44,431 nucleotides of DNA from CAVUPF01 sp963777915 (GCA_963777915.1 CAVZSH010000004.1:1-44431), one strand, 5' to 3'; numbered from the stretch's first letter, positions 1 to 7,660 are shown. Numbers and translations: made by a program. The notes: a model not told the origin generated them from the letters alone.

Positions 1-1
1 G

Positions 2-1021
2 GCGAACGAGCGCTCGCGCGAGGTGTTCGCGTTGCGAGCGAAGGTGCTGGCGGCGATACGCGATCACATGAACGAGCGCGGTTACGTCGAGCTGGAAACG
101 CCGATCCTGCAGCGGCTTACCGGCGGCGCCGCAGCTCGCCCCTTCCAAACGCACCACCATGCGCTCGATCGCCATCTGTTCCTACGCATCGCAACCGAGC
201 TTTATCTGAAGCGCGCCATCGTCGGCGGTTTTGAGGATGTCTATGAGCTCGGCAAGTTCTTTCGCAACGAGGGGATGTCACCGCAGCACAATCCCGAGTT
301 CACGATGCTCGAGTGGTTCGTTGGCGGCGCCGACTACAACGGAGTGATGGTGTTCGCCGAGGAGCTGGTCGCCAACGTCGCCGAGCGCGTCCTCGGTACA
401 ACCAAGGTCGAGCGCGACGGCGAGACGATCGACTTCGCCACGCCCTGGAGGCGAGTCTCGGTGCGCGAGGCGATCATCGAGGAGACCGGCGTTGACATCG
501 TCGAGGCGAGTCGCGAGGAGCTGGCCGAGCTGGCCGGGGAGGACGCCGGGCCAGGCGAGGACTGGGCCGGGCTGGTCGACACCCTGCAGGGCAAGTTGGT
601 CGAGCCGAAGCTGACCCAGCCGACTTTCATCGTCGACCTGCCGCTCGCGATCTGGCCTCTGGTCAAGCCGCACCCCGAACACCCACAGCTGCTTGGCGAG
701 GCTTTTGACGGGATCGCCGCCGGAATGGAGATCGTCGGCGGTGGCACCGACATCAACGACCCGATAGAACAGCGCCGCCGCTTCGTCGAACAACGCGAAC
801 GCCAGGAAGCCGGCGCGGAGGAGAGCCCGCATCCCCACGACGAGGAGTTCGTGCGCGCCCTCGAATACGGGATGCCGCCGGCCAGCGGCTGCGGCCTCGG
901 GGTGGACCGGCTGATGATGATCCTCACCGGGTCCAAGACCCTGCGCGATGTGATCCTCTTCCCGACAATGCGCGAGGCGGCGGGCGAGTCGAGCCCAGAG
1001 GGGCCCGAGCCGCCCTCCTAA
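2..1021 (+). CDS. lysS: Lysine--tRNA ligase, class II (5' truncated by window edge)
   Basis: Charges tRNA-Lys with lysine in the cytoplasm. The reading frame is open to the left edge, so only the catalytic domain is visible, about 340 residues; the N-terminal OB-fold anticodon-binding domain must lie outside. Class II signatures are clear: motif 1 region (VELETPILQ), the lysine-specific GGAAARPFQTHHHALD block, motif 2 (FRNEGMSPQHNPEFTMLEW) and motif 3 (GCGLGVDRLMMILTG) near the end. The stretch usually reading EIANAFSELNDP is here EIVGGGTDINDP, a variation in the substrate-side loop. A stand-alone EpmA-type paralogue would also lack the N-terminal domain, but the frame continues upstream without a start and the LysRS blocks match better. 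The gene converges on the SDR gene that follows. Confidence 0.93.
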   Translation, partial: ANERSREVFALRAKVLAAIRDHMNERGYVELETPILQRLTGGAAARPFQTHHHALDRHLFLRIATELYLKRAIVGGFEDVYELGKFFRNEGMSPQHNPEFTMLEWFVGGADYNGVMVFAEELVANVAERVLGTTKVERDGETIDFATPWRRVSVREAIIEETGVDIVEASREELAELAGEDAGPGEDWAGLVDTLQGKLVEPKLTQPTFIVDLPLAIWPLVKPHPEHPQLLGEAFDGIAAGMEIVGGGTDINDPIEQRRRFVEQRERQEAGAEESPHPHDEEFVRALEYGMPPASGCGLGVDRLMMILTGSKTLRDVILFPTMREAAGESSPEGPEPPS

Positions 1022-1049
1022 GCGGGACCGCCTGCGGACTCGGTGAGCT

Positions 1050-1805
1050 TCAGAAGGCCGAGCGCAGCAGCCCGCCGTCGATCGGGATCACCGTGCCTGA
1101 GATGTAGGCAGCGCGCTCGGAGCAGAGGAAGGCGACGAGGTCACCGTACTCCGCGGGGCGGCCGAGGCGGGCGGCGGGGACTTCTGCCTCTGCGGCCGCT
1201 TCGGCGGCCTCTATCGAGCCGGCGTTGTCTGCCAGCCGCTCCGTCGCGAAGCGCCCGGTGGCGACGGTGTTGACGGTGATCCCCTCGGCGGCGACCTCAC
1301 GCGAAAGCGTCTTGAAGAAACCGACGGCGGCCATCCGGTTGGCGTTGGAGAGGTTGAGCCCGGGGATCGGCTCCCGCGTCGAGCTGGAGCCGACGTTTAC
1401 GATTCGCCCCCAACCTCGCTCGCGCATCCCAGGCACCACCGCCCCGGCCAGCACCCGTGGCGCCAGGACCAACGAGCGGTAGGCGCCTTCCCAGTCCTGT
1501 AGCTCGTGGTCAAGGGCGCCGCCGAGCGGCGGCCCGCCGGTGTTGGTGATGAGAATCTCGACCGGGCCGAGCGTCTCCGCGACTTCGCCGGGCAGCATCG
1601 AGACCCGGTCGAGGTCGGAGGCGTCGGCGACGAAGGCGCTCACCCTGCCGTCGATGGCGGCGGCCGCCTCCTCGAGCTTCTCCGCCGAGCGGCTGGAGAT
1701 CGCCACGCGCGCGCCCTCGTCCGCCAGAGCCGCCGCGATCGCCCGCCCGAGCCCGCGACTCGCGCCCATCACCAGCGCCACACGGCTCTCGATTCCTAGG
1801 TCCAA
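1050..1805 (-). CDS. SDR-family protein with substituted catalytic Tyr/Lys
   Basis: Short-chain dehydrogenase/reductase fold, about 251 residues from a TTG start at 1805 (an in-frame GTG at 1835 would add 10 residues and overlap the upstream gene by 40 bases). The cofactor loop reads MGASRGLGRA and the Asn region NTGG. At the position of the YxxxK catalytic pair the sequence is SNANR, so Tyr is Ser and Lys is Arg; the preceding Ser (GSSS) is kept. The end has the usual GTVIPIDGG block. I recall a described SDR subgroup resembling beta-ketoacyl-ACP reductases that lacks the standard tetrad, and this fits it. Substrate and even oxidoreductase activity are unknown. The TTG start abuts the stop of the upstream membrane protein gene, and AAGGGA precedes it, so coupled translation is likely. 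Confidence 0.88.
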   Translation of the reverse strand: MDLGIESRVALVMGASRGLGRAIAAALADEGARVAISSRSAEKLEEAAAAIDGRVSAFVADASDLDRVSMLPGEVAETLGPVEILITNTGGPPLGGALDHELQDWEGAYRSLVLAPRVLAGAVVPGMRERGWGRIVNVGSSSTREPIPGLNLSNANRMAAVGFFKTLSREVAAEGITVNTVATGRFATERLADNAGSIEAAEAAAEAEVPAARLGRPAEYGDLVAFLCSERAAYISGTVIPIDGGLLRSAF

Positions 1806-2125
1806 GCCGTCCCTTCGCCGGTCCGTCGTGCGCACCAGGCCGCGAACAGCCCCACGGCCACCAGGGCGCCGAGCCAGTGCAGCCCGAAGACAACCGCAAT
1901 CGCGCTAACCACTCCTGCCAGCACCGCCCCGACCAGCGCAGGGCCCAACGCCAGCCCCACGACGCGGGCCGTGAGCCACGCGCACAGCAGCCAAGCAGCC
2001 GGCCCCGCCAGCCACCCCCAGTCTTCAAAGAACCCGTGCGACAAAAGCGCCGCCAAAAGTGTCGAGAGCAGCGCCACCGCAACCAGCTGAACCACCGCCA
2101 CCCTCCAGAAGACCTCGAATCTCAC
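1796..2125 (-). CDS. Small integral membrane protein, unknown function
   Basis: About 109 residues from a GTG at 2125 (VRFEVFWRVAVVQLV); a further upstream start at 2170 adds an arginine-rich, unlikely leader. It contains roughly four hydrophobic segments: one at the N-terminus, one around a WLAGPAAWLLCAWLTA stretch, one in a Gly/Val-rich stretch and one ending GLFAAWCARR. The basic C-terminal tail suggests a cytoplasmic end. I do not recognise a named family. It is the first gene of a two-gene minus-strand unit with the SDR gene, whose TTG start lies a few bases past this stop. Confidence 0.65.
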   Translation of the reverse strand: MRFEVFWRVAVVQLVAVALLSTLLAALLSHGFFEDWGWLAGPAAWLLCAWLTARVVGLALGPALVGAVLAGVVSAIAVVFGLHWLGALVAVGLFAAWCARRTGEGTAWT

Positions 2126-2206
2126 GCCGCGGATTCTCCCATCCCAGCCGCCACAGCGAGGGCTGCGCATTCGGGCCGGCTCAGTATTGAATAATTGGCA
2201 CGCCCC

Positions 2207-2279
2207 GGGCGGTTAGCTCAGTTGGGAGAGCGCCTGCCTTACAAGCAGGAGGTCGCTGGTTCGAGCCCAGCACCGCCCA
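2207..2279 (+). tRNA. tRNA-Val(TAC)
   Basis: Complete 73-nt cloverleaf. Acceptor GGGCGGT pairs with ACCGCCC, discriminator A; D-arm TAGCTCAGTTGGGAGAGC; anticodon arm CCTGC-CTTACAA-GCAGG with anticodon TAC; T-arm CTGGTTCGAGCCCAG. CCA is not encoded. Integrase sequences follow it directly, so it may be or have been an integration target. Confidence 0.97.
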
Positions 2280-2348
2280 TCGCATTGCAGAGGGCTTTGC
2301 TCTCTCCTTCGGCAGGCGTTCAGCACAGATTCCGAACCCATTCCGAAC

Positions 2349-2648
2349 CTACGCCCGCCTCGTTTCCTTGCTCTCAACTTGATTGCGTGCCTCTTCGATC
2401 CAATCCTGCGCAGCTCGAACAGGCTCTCCTCGTGCCGCCGCTATGAGGTGCTGGTAGATGCGGGCGGAGACCATCGGGGAGTGGCCGAGCTGCGCGGCTG
2501 TCTCGGTAATTGGTCTCCCCGCTGCAATCAGAATGCTTGCGCAACTGTGACGAAGGTCGTATGGGGGGAACTTCGTTGGGAAGTCGCAAGATCTAGTCGC
2601 TGGGGTGAAGTAGCGACGCCTCCAGTGTTCCAGTCGGTTGGCCGCCAC
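2349..2648 (-). pseudogene. Tyrosine recombinase C-terminal remnant
   Basis: About 99 residues matching only the C-terminal half of a phage-type tyrosine integrase: PYDLRHSCASILIAAG holds the HxLRH box (here DLRH), AAQLGHSPMVSARIYQHLI holds the GH and the tyrosine nucleophile. The N-terminal arm-binding and core-binding domains and the first catalytic Arg are absent, and no continuation is visible upstream on this strand. It lies 69 bases after tRNA-Val and runs opposite to the intact integrase at 3030, so it is the relic of a different element. Expression is unlikely. Confidence 0.82.
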
Positions 2649-2743
2649 GGACCCCCATCGATTGCGCGGGGAATATCGGGAATTGTGGAGTCAAGTGGAG
2701 ACTATGCGCTCGGCTCTTTGCGAAGGGACGCCAGGCTCGGTGT

Positions 2744-2971
2744 GTGAGCGATGGGCAACGCAAACAGGTTCCGCCGAGGGGCTCTGCGCAGCACCTTTCG
2801 TTTTCCAAGGCAGAGGCAGCCCAGGCCCTCGGCGTCAGCGTCGACTTCCTCGAAGACCACGTCCTGGCAGAGCTGCGCGTGGTCCGGGTCGGGCGCCGGA
2901 TCCTGATCCCGGTTGCCGAGCTTGAACGGTGGCTCGGCGAGCACGCGGAGCGCGCAATCCCGGGTGCCTGA
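2744..2971 (+). CDS. Excisionase/MerR-like helix-turn-helix protein
   Basis: 75 residues from GTG 2744. The core SFSKAEAAQALGVSVDFLEDH is a winged-helix DNA-binding motif of the excisionase/HTH_17 type, followed by the wing RRILIPVAELERWL. Such small proteins usually sit just upstream of an integrase and set the direction of recombination or repress the element. Here the tyrosine integrase begins 58 bases downstream on the same strand, which supports an Xis role. The N-terminal 17 residues are polar and may not be part of the fold. Confidence 0.8.
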   Translation: MSDGQRKQVPPRGSAQHLSFSKAEAAQALGVSVDFLEDHVLAELRVVRVGRRILIPVAELERWLGEHAERAIPGA

Positions 2972-3029
2972 GCGACTCGATCTCCAGGCCGAGCAGAGCT
3001 ATCGTCACGGCCCGCCGAGAGCGGGAGCT

Positions 3030-4244
3030 ATGAGCGCCACTGCGACAAGCCCAGATCAGTCCGCAGAACCGCGATCCCTGCGAAAGCCTCGCTACGAGGG
3101 AATCAACGTCCGCCACTCCCGCAGTTGCACCTCCAGGGAGGGCGCGCGCTGCAACTGCGACCCCGGCTACCAGGCCCAGGCCTACTCCCGCCGCGACGGC
3201 AAGAGGCTACGAAAGACCTTCCCGACTCTGGCTGCCGCTAAGGCCTGGCGCGCCGAAGCTCAAACTGCAATCCGCCGTGGCACCCTGCGCGGGCCTTCGG
3301 ACATCACAATCGCCGAGGCCTGTGATGCCTGGGAGAAGGGAGTGGGGGAGGGCTCGATCCGAAACCGCTCCGGCGATCCATACAAGCCCTCGGTGATCCG
3401 CGGCTACTCCCAGTCGATTCGCCTCTACATCAAGCCCGAGCTGGGCTCCCGCAAGCTCTCCTCGCTCTCGCGAGTCGACGTGCAGGACTTCGCCGATCGG
3501 TTGCTGGCCTCAGGCCTTGATCCCTCGACCGTGAGGAACACCCTGAAGCCGCTGCGGGTGATCTACCGCCGGGCTCTGGCTCGCTCAGAGGTGGCGATCA
3601 ATCCGACCACAGCGCTCGAGCTGCCCGCCTGCCGCGGGCGGCGGCTGCGGATTGCCGATCCAGCGGAGGCGACGGCGTTGATCGAGGCACTGCCGCCGGC
3701 TGATCGGGCTGTGTGGGCGCTGGCGCTGTATGCCGGGTTGCGGCGGGGGGAGCTGTGGGCATTGCGCTGGGAAGATGTCGACCTCGACGCCGGGGTAATT
3801 CATGTGAGGCGCTCCTGGGACCCCAAGGCCGGGGAGATAGAGCCGAAGAGCGCAGCCGGGACCCGCAGGGTGCCGATTGCCTCGATGCTGCGGCGGATCC
3901 TGGTTGAGCACCGCCTCCGGCAGGGAGGTGACCTGGGCACCCGGATCGTGCTTGACGGCGACGGCAAGCTCAAGCACTCAACGACGCTAACCGAGCGAGC
4001 CCACAGGATCTGGCGCAAAGCCGGCATTGAGCCGATCGGGCTGCACGAGTGCCGTCATACCTTTGCCTCACTGATGATCGCCGCCGGGGTAAACGCCAAG
4101 GCGCTCTCGACCTATATCGGCCACGCCTCGATCTCGATCACGATGGATCGCTACGGGCACCTGATGCCGGGAAGTGAGACCGAAGTGGCGAATCTGCTCG
4201 ACGGCTACTTGGCCACAGCGGTTTTAGCACCATCAAGGTCATGA
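3030..4244 (+). CDS. Site-specific tyrosine recombinase (integrase)
   Basis: About 404 residues from ATG 3030, preceded by GCGGGAG; an in-frame ATG at 2913 would overlap the Xis-like gene. Order of parts: a Cys-rich arm-type N-terminus (CTSREGARCNC) with an AP2-like YSRRDGKRLRKTF strand, a SAM-like core-binding domain (about residues 80-185), then the catalytic domain with Arg in YAGLRRGELWALRW, Lys in KSAAGTRRVPI, HECRH, GHASI and the nucleophile Tyr in DRYGHL. All catalytic residues are present, so it should be active. It integrates and excises a mobile element, probably with the Xis-like protein just upstream. The target is unclear: tRNA-Val is 750 bases upstream and a tRNA-Ser 3' fragment lies at 7507. 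Confidence 0.95.
   Translation: MSATATSPDQSAEPRSLRKPRYEGINVRHSRSCTSREGARCNCDPGYQAQAYSRRDGKRLRKTFPTLAAAKAWRAEAQTAIRRGTLRGPSDITIAEACDAWEKGVGEGSIRNRSGDPYKPSVIRGYSQSIRLYIKPELGSRKLSSLSRVDVQDFADRLLASGLDPSTVRNTLKPLRVIYRRALARSEVAINPTTALELPACRGRRLRIADPAEATALIEALPPADRAVWALALYAGLRRGELWALRWEDVDLDAGVIHVRRSWDPKAGEIEPKSAAGTRRVPIASMLRRILVEHRLRQGGDLGTRIVLDGDGKLKHSTTLTERAHRIWRKAGIEPIGLHECRHTFASLMIAAGVNAKALSTYIGHASISITMDRYGHLMPGSETEVANLLDGYLATAVLAPSRS
4141..4163 (+). repeat. 23-bp direct repeat, copy 1 (integrase Tyr codon region)
   Basis: Within the integrase, coding the TMDRYGHL nucleophile region. Matches 4661-4683 at 22 of 23 positions, exactly 520 bases apart. Confidence 0.7.
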
Positions 4245-4323
4245 AAACTGACCCCCTGCCTGCCCGCGACGATCCCGTCCGCTGCCTTATCCCGTCGCAG
4301 GCTGATCGGATACAGTCGGACCG

Positions 4324-4623
4324 ATGACTGAGACCTACACGAGTGGCGTTTGGAAGATCAAACCCGGGGAGGGTGCGGCTTTCGTTCAAGCATGGACTGA
4401 GTTCGTCACATGGGCGAGCAGCATGCCGGGCTCTGGGCCGTTTCGCTTAGTTCGTGACTTGGACCAGCCCGATAGCTACCAGAGCTTCGCTCCCTGGGAG
4501 AGCTTCGAGTCACAGCAGACATGGAAGGAACTCCCCGAGTTTCGTGAGCGGATCATGCGAGTCCGCAGCCATTGCGAAGACTTCCAACCGAGCACATACG
4601 AGCTCGTGACCAAAGTCGAGTAA
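4324..4623 (+). CDS. Antibiotic biosynthesis monooxygenase (ABM) domain protein
   Basis: 99 residues from ATG 4324. Single dimeric alpha/beta-barrel ABM-type domain: the opening strand SGVWKIKPGEGAAFVQAWTEF, a central LVRDLDQPDSYQSFAPWES strand pair and a helix ending FRERIMRVRSHCEDF. The family includes cofactor-free quinone-forming monooxygenases and heme-degrading proteins; no IsdG-type heme residues are evident, so the substrate is unknown. It lies between the integrase and the propeller protein, so it may be cargo of the element. Confidence 0.78.
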   Translation: MTETYTSGVWKIKPGEGAAFVQAWTEFVTWASSMPGSGPFRLVRDLDQPDSYQSFAPWESFESQQTWKELPEFRERIMRVRSHCEDFQPSTYELVTKVE

Positions 4624-4660
4624 GGCACTCGATAGCCCTAGGCTGCCACGATTCTCACGA

Positions 4661-4683
4661 CGATGGATCGCTACGTGCACCTG
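4661..4683 (+). repeat. 23-bp direct repeat, copy 2 (start of propeller gene)
   Basis: Repeats the integrase nucleophile-codon region of 4141-4163 with one mismatch and supplies the start codon and first residues (MDRYVHL) of the next gene. Confidence 0.7.
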
Positions 4684-5643
4684 GGGAAAAAGCGTCCACT
4701 TTCCGTCTACGGGGTGCTTGCAACAATCATGCTCGGAGTTGCTCTCACTTGTCCGGGTCAAGCGCTGGCCACCTTCCCCGGTGCCCCCGGTCTGATTGCT
4801 GTTGCCCGGTCAGCCGATCCGAACAGCTCGAACATCTGGGTTCTCGACTGGCGAACGGGTGCTGCAAAACAGCTCACAAACCAGGATTACGCCGCCGACC
4901 CGAACTTCTCGCCGAACGGTCGGTGGATCGCGTTTCGAAGCGACGCTTCCTGGCACGGGTATCTGACTATCTGGGCGGTCCGTGCAAACGGCACTGGGCT
5001 GCACCGGTTGATCAAGGGTAAGAAAGACCTGGACGCCGAGTCGCCGGCCTTTAGCGCGGACGGTCGTTGGGTAGCATTCTCCGCTGAACCGCTGGGGCAA
5101 TACCGGACCCAAATCGACCGCGTTGCCCTGCGCGGTGGTCATCGCCAGATCCTCATTGATCCGGGCCCTAGGGAATACGCGATCAGCCCCGCGTACTCCC
5201 CTGATGGCCGGCACCTCGCCTGGGTCGAGGGGTCAGAACTAAGAGGGGAAGAATCAAAGATCATCCTCGGCAACACGCTTGGCCGACATGGTCGGGAGAT
5301 AGCCACTGGCAGCGAGCCGCAGTTCTCACCCGACGGAGCGAGCATCGTGTATCTCACTGTACCCAGCTGCCCGCAGGGACAGGAAGGCATCGCAATTGAA
5401 ATCCTCTCGCTTGCTAGCGGACAACACAAGCGGGTGAAGGAATCCTGCGCGAGTCCATACCAATTTGAGGGACCGACGTTCTCTCCTGACGGTACCTGGA
5501 TTGTCTACAACGCCGGTTCGCCCGAAAAGTCAGAACTTGCGTTTACCCCAGTCCCAGGTGCGATGCCGTCCTTTGCGCCTCTGCCTGGACTCGGCGCCGA
5601 TCTCCCCGTTGACTACGCGCCAAGCTGGCAGTCTCTGCCGTAA
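4663..5643 (+). CDS. Secreted TolB-like PD40 beta-propeller protein
   Basis: 326 residues. A signal peptide is visible: basic KKR, hydrophobic core VYGVLATIMLGVALTC and an ALA cleavage site near residue 35. At least five PD40/WD40-like blades follow, each with an F/YSPDGRW-type core (NFSPNGRWIAF, AFSADGRWVAF, AYSPDGRHLAW, QFSPDGASIVY, TFSPDGTWIVY). Such exported propellers are binding scaffolds; no catalytic domain is fused. The first seven residues (MDRYVHL) derive from a sequence nearly identical to the integrase active-site codons, so the present start may be a junction product and the native start is uncertain. Confidence 0.82.
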   Translation: MDRYVHLGKKRPLSVYGVLATIMLGVALTCPGQALATFPGAPGLIAVARSADPNSSNIWVLDWRTGAAKQLTNQDYAADPNFSPNGRWIAFRSDASWHGYLTIWAVRANGTGLHRLIKGKKDLDAESPAFSADGRWVAFSAEPLGQYRTQIDRVALRGGHRQILIDPGPREYAISPAYSPDGRHLAWVEGSELRGEESKIILGNTLGRHGREIATGSEPQFSPDGASIVYLTVPSCPQGQEGIAIEILSLASGQHKRVKESCASPYQFEGPTFSPDGTWIVYNAGSPEKSELAFTPVPGAMPSFAPLPGLGADLPVDYAPSWQSLP

Positions 5644-5708
5644 CTGCTCGGCAAGCCCAAGGACTTAATGTACTGAGTGGTCAGACCAAACGAGCGGGTG
5701 GAGCAAGA

Positions 5709-6755
5709 GTGGCAGAGGTGGTCCAAATTGGAGGCGGACGTAGCGAGGGCGGACCGTATCCGCATCTGATACCCCTCAGCTACATTCACGATCGCAACAG
5801 CAGCTGGATGTTTTCTCGACGCCTTGGCCTCTATCCAGAGTTGGGATGGAGCTTCGGAATCTTGACCGAACGAACCTGGGCCTTGAGCAGCCGGTTACCG
5901 GCTCTCTTCTACGAGTGTTTGACAGATTTCGACCGGATCCGCTGGGCGGTCTGGCTAGGGTATGAAATGAATAGGCGCAAGCAGCCGGGACCGCACGTCA
6001 GCCTCGGTTTTGAGTACTTCGACCGCACCTACCGGACTACGACCGGGCGGCTCGAGCTACCGAAGCCCGGTGAGCGCTTTGCGGGCCGCCACTGGGTTCG
6101 GGTGGTTGGCTCGCGAAGCGCTGATGAACTCCTTTTCCAGAATTCTTGGGGGCAGCACTGGGGCGATGACGGCTTCGGATATCTGAGTCGAGAGTACTTT
6201 AAAGCACACGTGAAGAGCACGATCGTAAACTGGAACTCAGACACTGGCCCCTCTCCGCAGATGAACCGTTGCCTGAGGTCGCGGGGAAGAAGCCGCGCAA
6301 AGGCTGCGGACTGGCTTCAATGCTGGACTTCGGAAAATCATTTTTGGATCGACGAGCTCTTGATTGACAGCGTGCCTTATACCGCTGTGAGCTGGAGCGT
6401 GGTCTCGTTAGGGGACTTCCAGCTGGTCGATGTATATGAGCTGCGAAACCCAAGGCGTGTGGTCGGTCGGTTGCACCTCTATGCGGGCGACGCTGAGACG
6501 CCACCATCGATCCGTGAGCTTTTTGTCGCGCCTCAGGTCAGGCGACGAGGGTTCGCCCAGCTACTCGAGGAAGCTGCCGTCGGGCGAGTGCGTGAGCGCG
6601 GTGCTGAGGAAGTTGAGATCTGGATCCATGGTGCCGATTTGAGGCCGCGTTGCGCGCCAGCAGCTCGGGGCTTCGCCGTGAGTCGGGGCTACGATCTTGA
6701 GTCAATCGACAAAGAGGGCTTGGAAGTGGGAATGATCGGCAGAAGGAGTGTCTGA
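5709..6755 (+). CDS. Papain-like half-domain fused to GNAT acetyltransferase
   Basis: 348 residues from GTG 5709, preceded by GGAGCAAG. The central part has the His/Asn half of a C1A papain-like peptidase: GRHWVRVVG (His about 128) and FQNSWGQHWGDDGFGYL (Asn about 145). No QxxxCW-type catalytic Cys is visible upstream, so peptidase activity is doubtful. Residues about 235-335 form a GNAT domain (VVGRLHLYAG, IRELFVAPQVRRRGFAQLL, then AARGFAVSRGYDL), with the RRRGFA acetyl-CoA loop. The next gene starts inside this stop codon (TGATG), so the two are coupled. Function unknown; a bacterial conflict or modification role is inference. Base composition looks less GC-rich than in flanking core genes. 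Confidence 0.75.
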   Translation: MAEVVQIGGGRSEGGPYPHLIPLSYIHDRNSSWMFSRRLGLYPELGWSFGILTERTWALSSRLPALFYECLTDFDRIRWAVWLGYEMNRRKQPGPHVSLGFEYFDRTYRTTTGRLELPKPGERFAGRHWVRVVGSRSADELLFQNSWGQHWGDDGFGYLSREYFKAHVKSTIVNWNSDTGPSPQMNRCLRSRGRSRAKAADWLQCWTSENHFWIDELLIDSVPYTAVSWSVVSLGDFQLVDVYELRNPRRVVGRLHLYAGDAETPPSIRELFVAPQVRRRGFAQLLEEAAVGRVRERGAEEVEIWIHGADLRPRCAPAARGFAVSRGYDLESIDKEGLEVGMIGRRSV

Positions 6756-7189
6756 TGACAAAAAGCGGAACGCTGATCGTCGAGGCCGCCAACCCGTATG
6801 ACTTCAACGAGGGCGAGCTCGACGCCCTCGCCGAGGAACTTGGTGGGGAGCTGGATGGAGTCGAGGTGTCAGTGCACAGACGCACCGAGGAAGGCTACGG
6901 CGGACCCTTGCCGGAGATCATTCAGATTTGGCAGGCAGCAGGTGGCTGGGCGGAGGATGCGGTCGCACTTGGAGTTGTGGTCAAGTGCGCTGGCGGATTT
7001 CTACGTGAACGATGGCTAGCCGACCGCGACAGCTGTGGCCCAGACGAATGCCCGCGAGGACGGGCGGTCACGATATTCGATGCCAACGGTAAGCCGCTCA
7101 AATCGGTACAGATCGACCTACCCGATGGCGAGCTTGTCGAGAGCAAGGACGTGCAGCAAGCGGCGCGGCCGATGCCTGGGGAGAATTAG
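6755..7189 (+). CDS. Small partner protein, EACC1-like by pattern
   Basis: 144 residues, ATG overlapping the upstream stop by one base. It begins with a beta strand (GTLIVEAANP), then an acidic helix with a DALAEELGGEL core, a GGPLPEIIQIWQAAGGW segment, a hydrophobic helix (AVALGVVVKCAGGFL), and a strand pair around RGRAVTIFDANGKPLKSV. This order recalls the small effector-associated proteins (EACC1) described next to peptidase effectors in actinobacterial conflict systems, but I cannot confirm homology. It has no signal peptide and no catalytic motif. Its tight coupling to the papain-like/GNAT gene implies that the two products act together. Confidence 0.6.
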   Translation: MTKSGTLIVEAANPYDFNEGELDALAEELGGELDGVEVSVHRRTEEGYGGPLPEIIQIWQAAGGWAEDAVALGVVVKCAGGFLRERWLADRDSCGPDECPRGRAVTIFDANGKPLKSVQIDLPDGELVESKDVQQAARPMPGEN

Positions 7190-7349
7190 GCCAGAGCGGT
7201 CGCCGGCTTCCGCAATGCGAGAAGCAGGCGGTCCGAGGATGCAATGCGTCTCGCTATTACCCGCTTACACGGCGCGATGGCGTGACATATAGGTTGCCTC
7301 CGCTGGTGCGCCGTCGAGATAGCGACGCAGGAGTTGCCGTTTGGGACCG

Positions 7350-7372
7350 GGGGGCGGAGAGGTGCCGCCCCC
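7350..7372. terminator. Strong GC hairpin, possible terminator
   Basis: Perfect 8-bp stem GGGGGCGG / CCGCCCCC with a 7-nt loop, 160 bases after the last accessory gene. No clear T-run follows, so termination is only possible, not shown. Confidence 0.35.
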
Positions 7373-7506
7373 GTGCGATCGGTTTGCGATTGGCGCGACC
7401 CAGCTGGGGCGGTGTCTGGCGGTGATAAGCGGACGTCCCCACCGCTCCCGCGAGAACAAGACGGTTGTCCTTGGCCCCGCCGGGGCGCCGAAATCCGCTT
7501 CAGTAG

Positions 7507-7569
7507 CGGAGGGGGTGGGATTCGAACCCACGAGCCCCCTTGCGAGGGCCAACGGCTTTCAAGGTCGTT
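7507..7569 (-). pseudogene. 3' half of a tRNA-Ser(TGA), att-site-like fragment
   Basis: On the minus strand the sequence contains anticodon loop CTTGAAA (anticodon TGA), the long variable arm, a perfect T-arm (GTGGG-TTCGAAT-CCCAC), acceptor 3' strand CCCCTCC and discriminator G. The 5' half is missing: no GGAGGGG acceptor strand or D-arm lies upstream, and the anticodon stem already has an A-C mismatch. A 3'-half fragment beginning at the anticodon loop is the usual product of integration into a tRNA gene, so this is probably one end (attL/attR) of an element. No intact tRNA-Ser is in the window. Confidence 0.85.
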
Positions 7570-7660
7570 CCTAAATGCCGAAGCAATTACCGGCCAGGCG
7601 CACGGTGCCCAGTGACGGGTTCGGCCCACCTCGTTTTATTCAGCGATTGGCATCTCTCAT

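Noticed and set aside
2..1021. EpmA (GenX) instead of LysS, because no N-terminal anticodon domain is visible
   Set aside because: The frame is open at the window edge and the LysRS-specific blocks (HHNALD-like, NPEFTMLEW) fit, so truncation by the window explains it.
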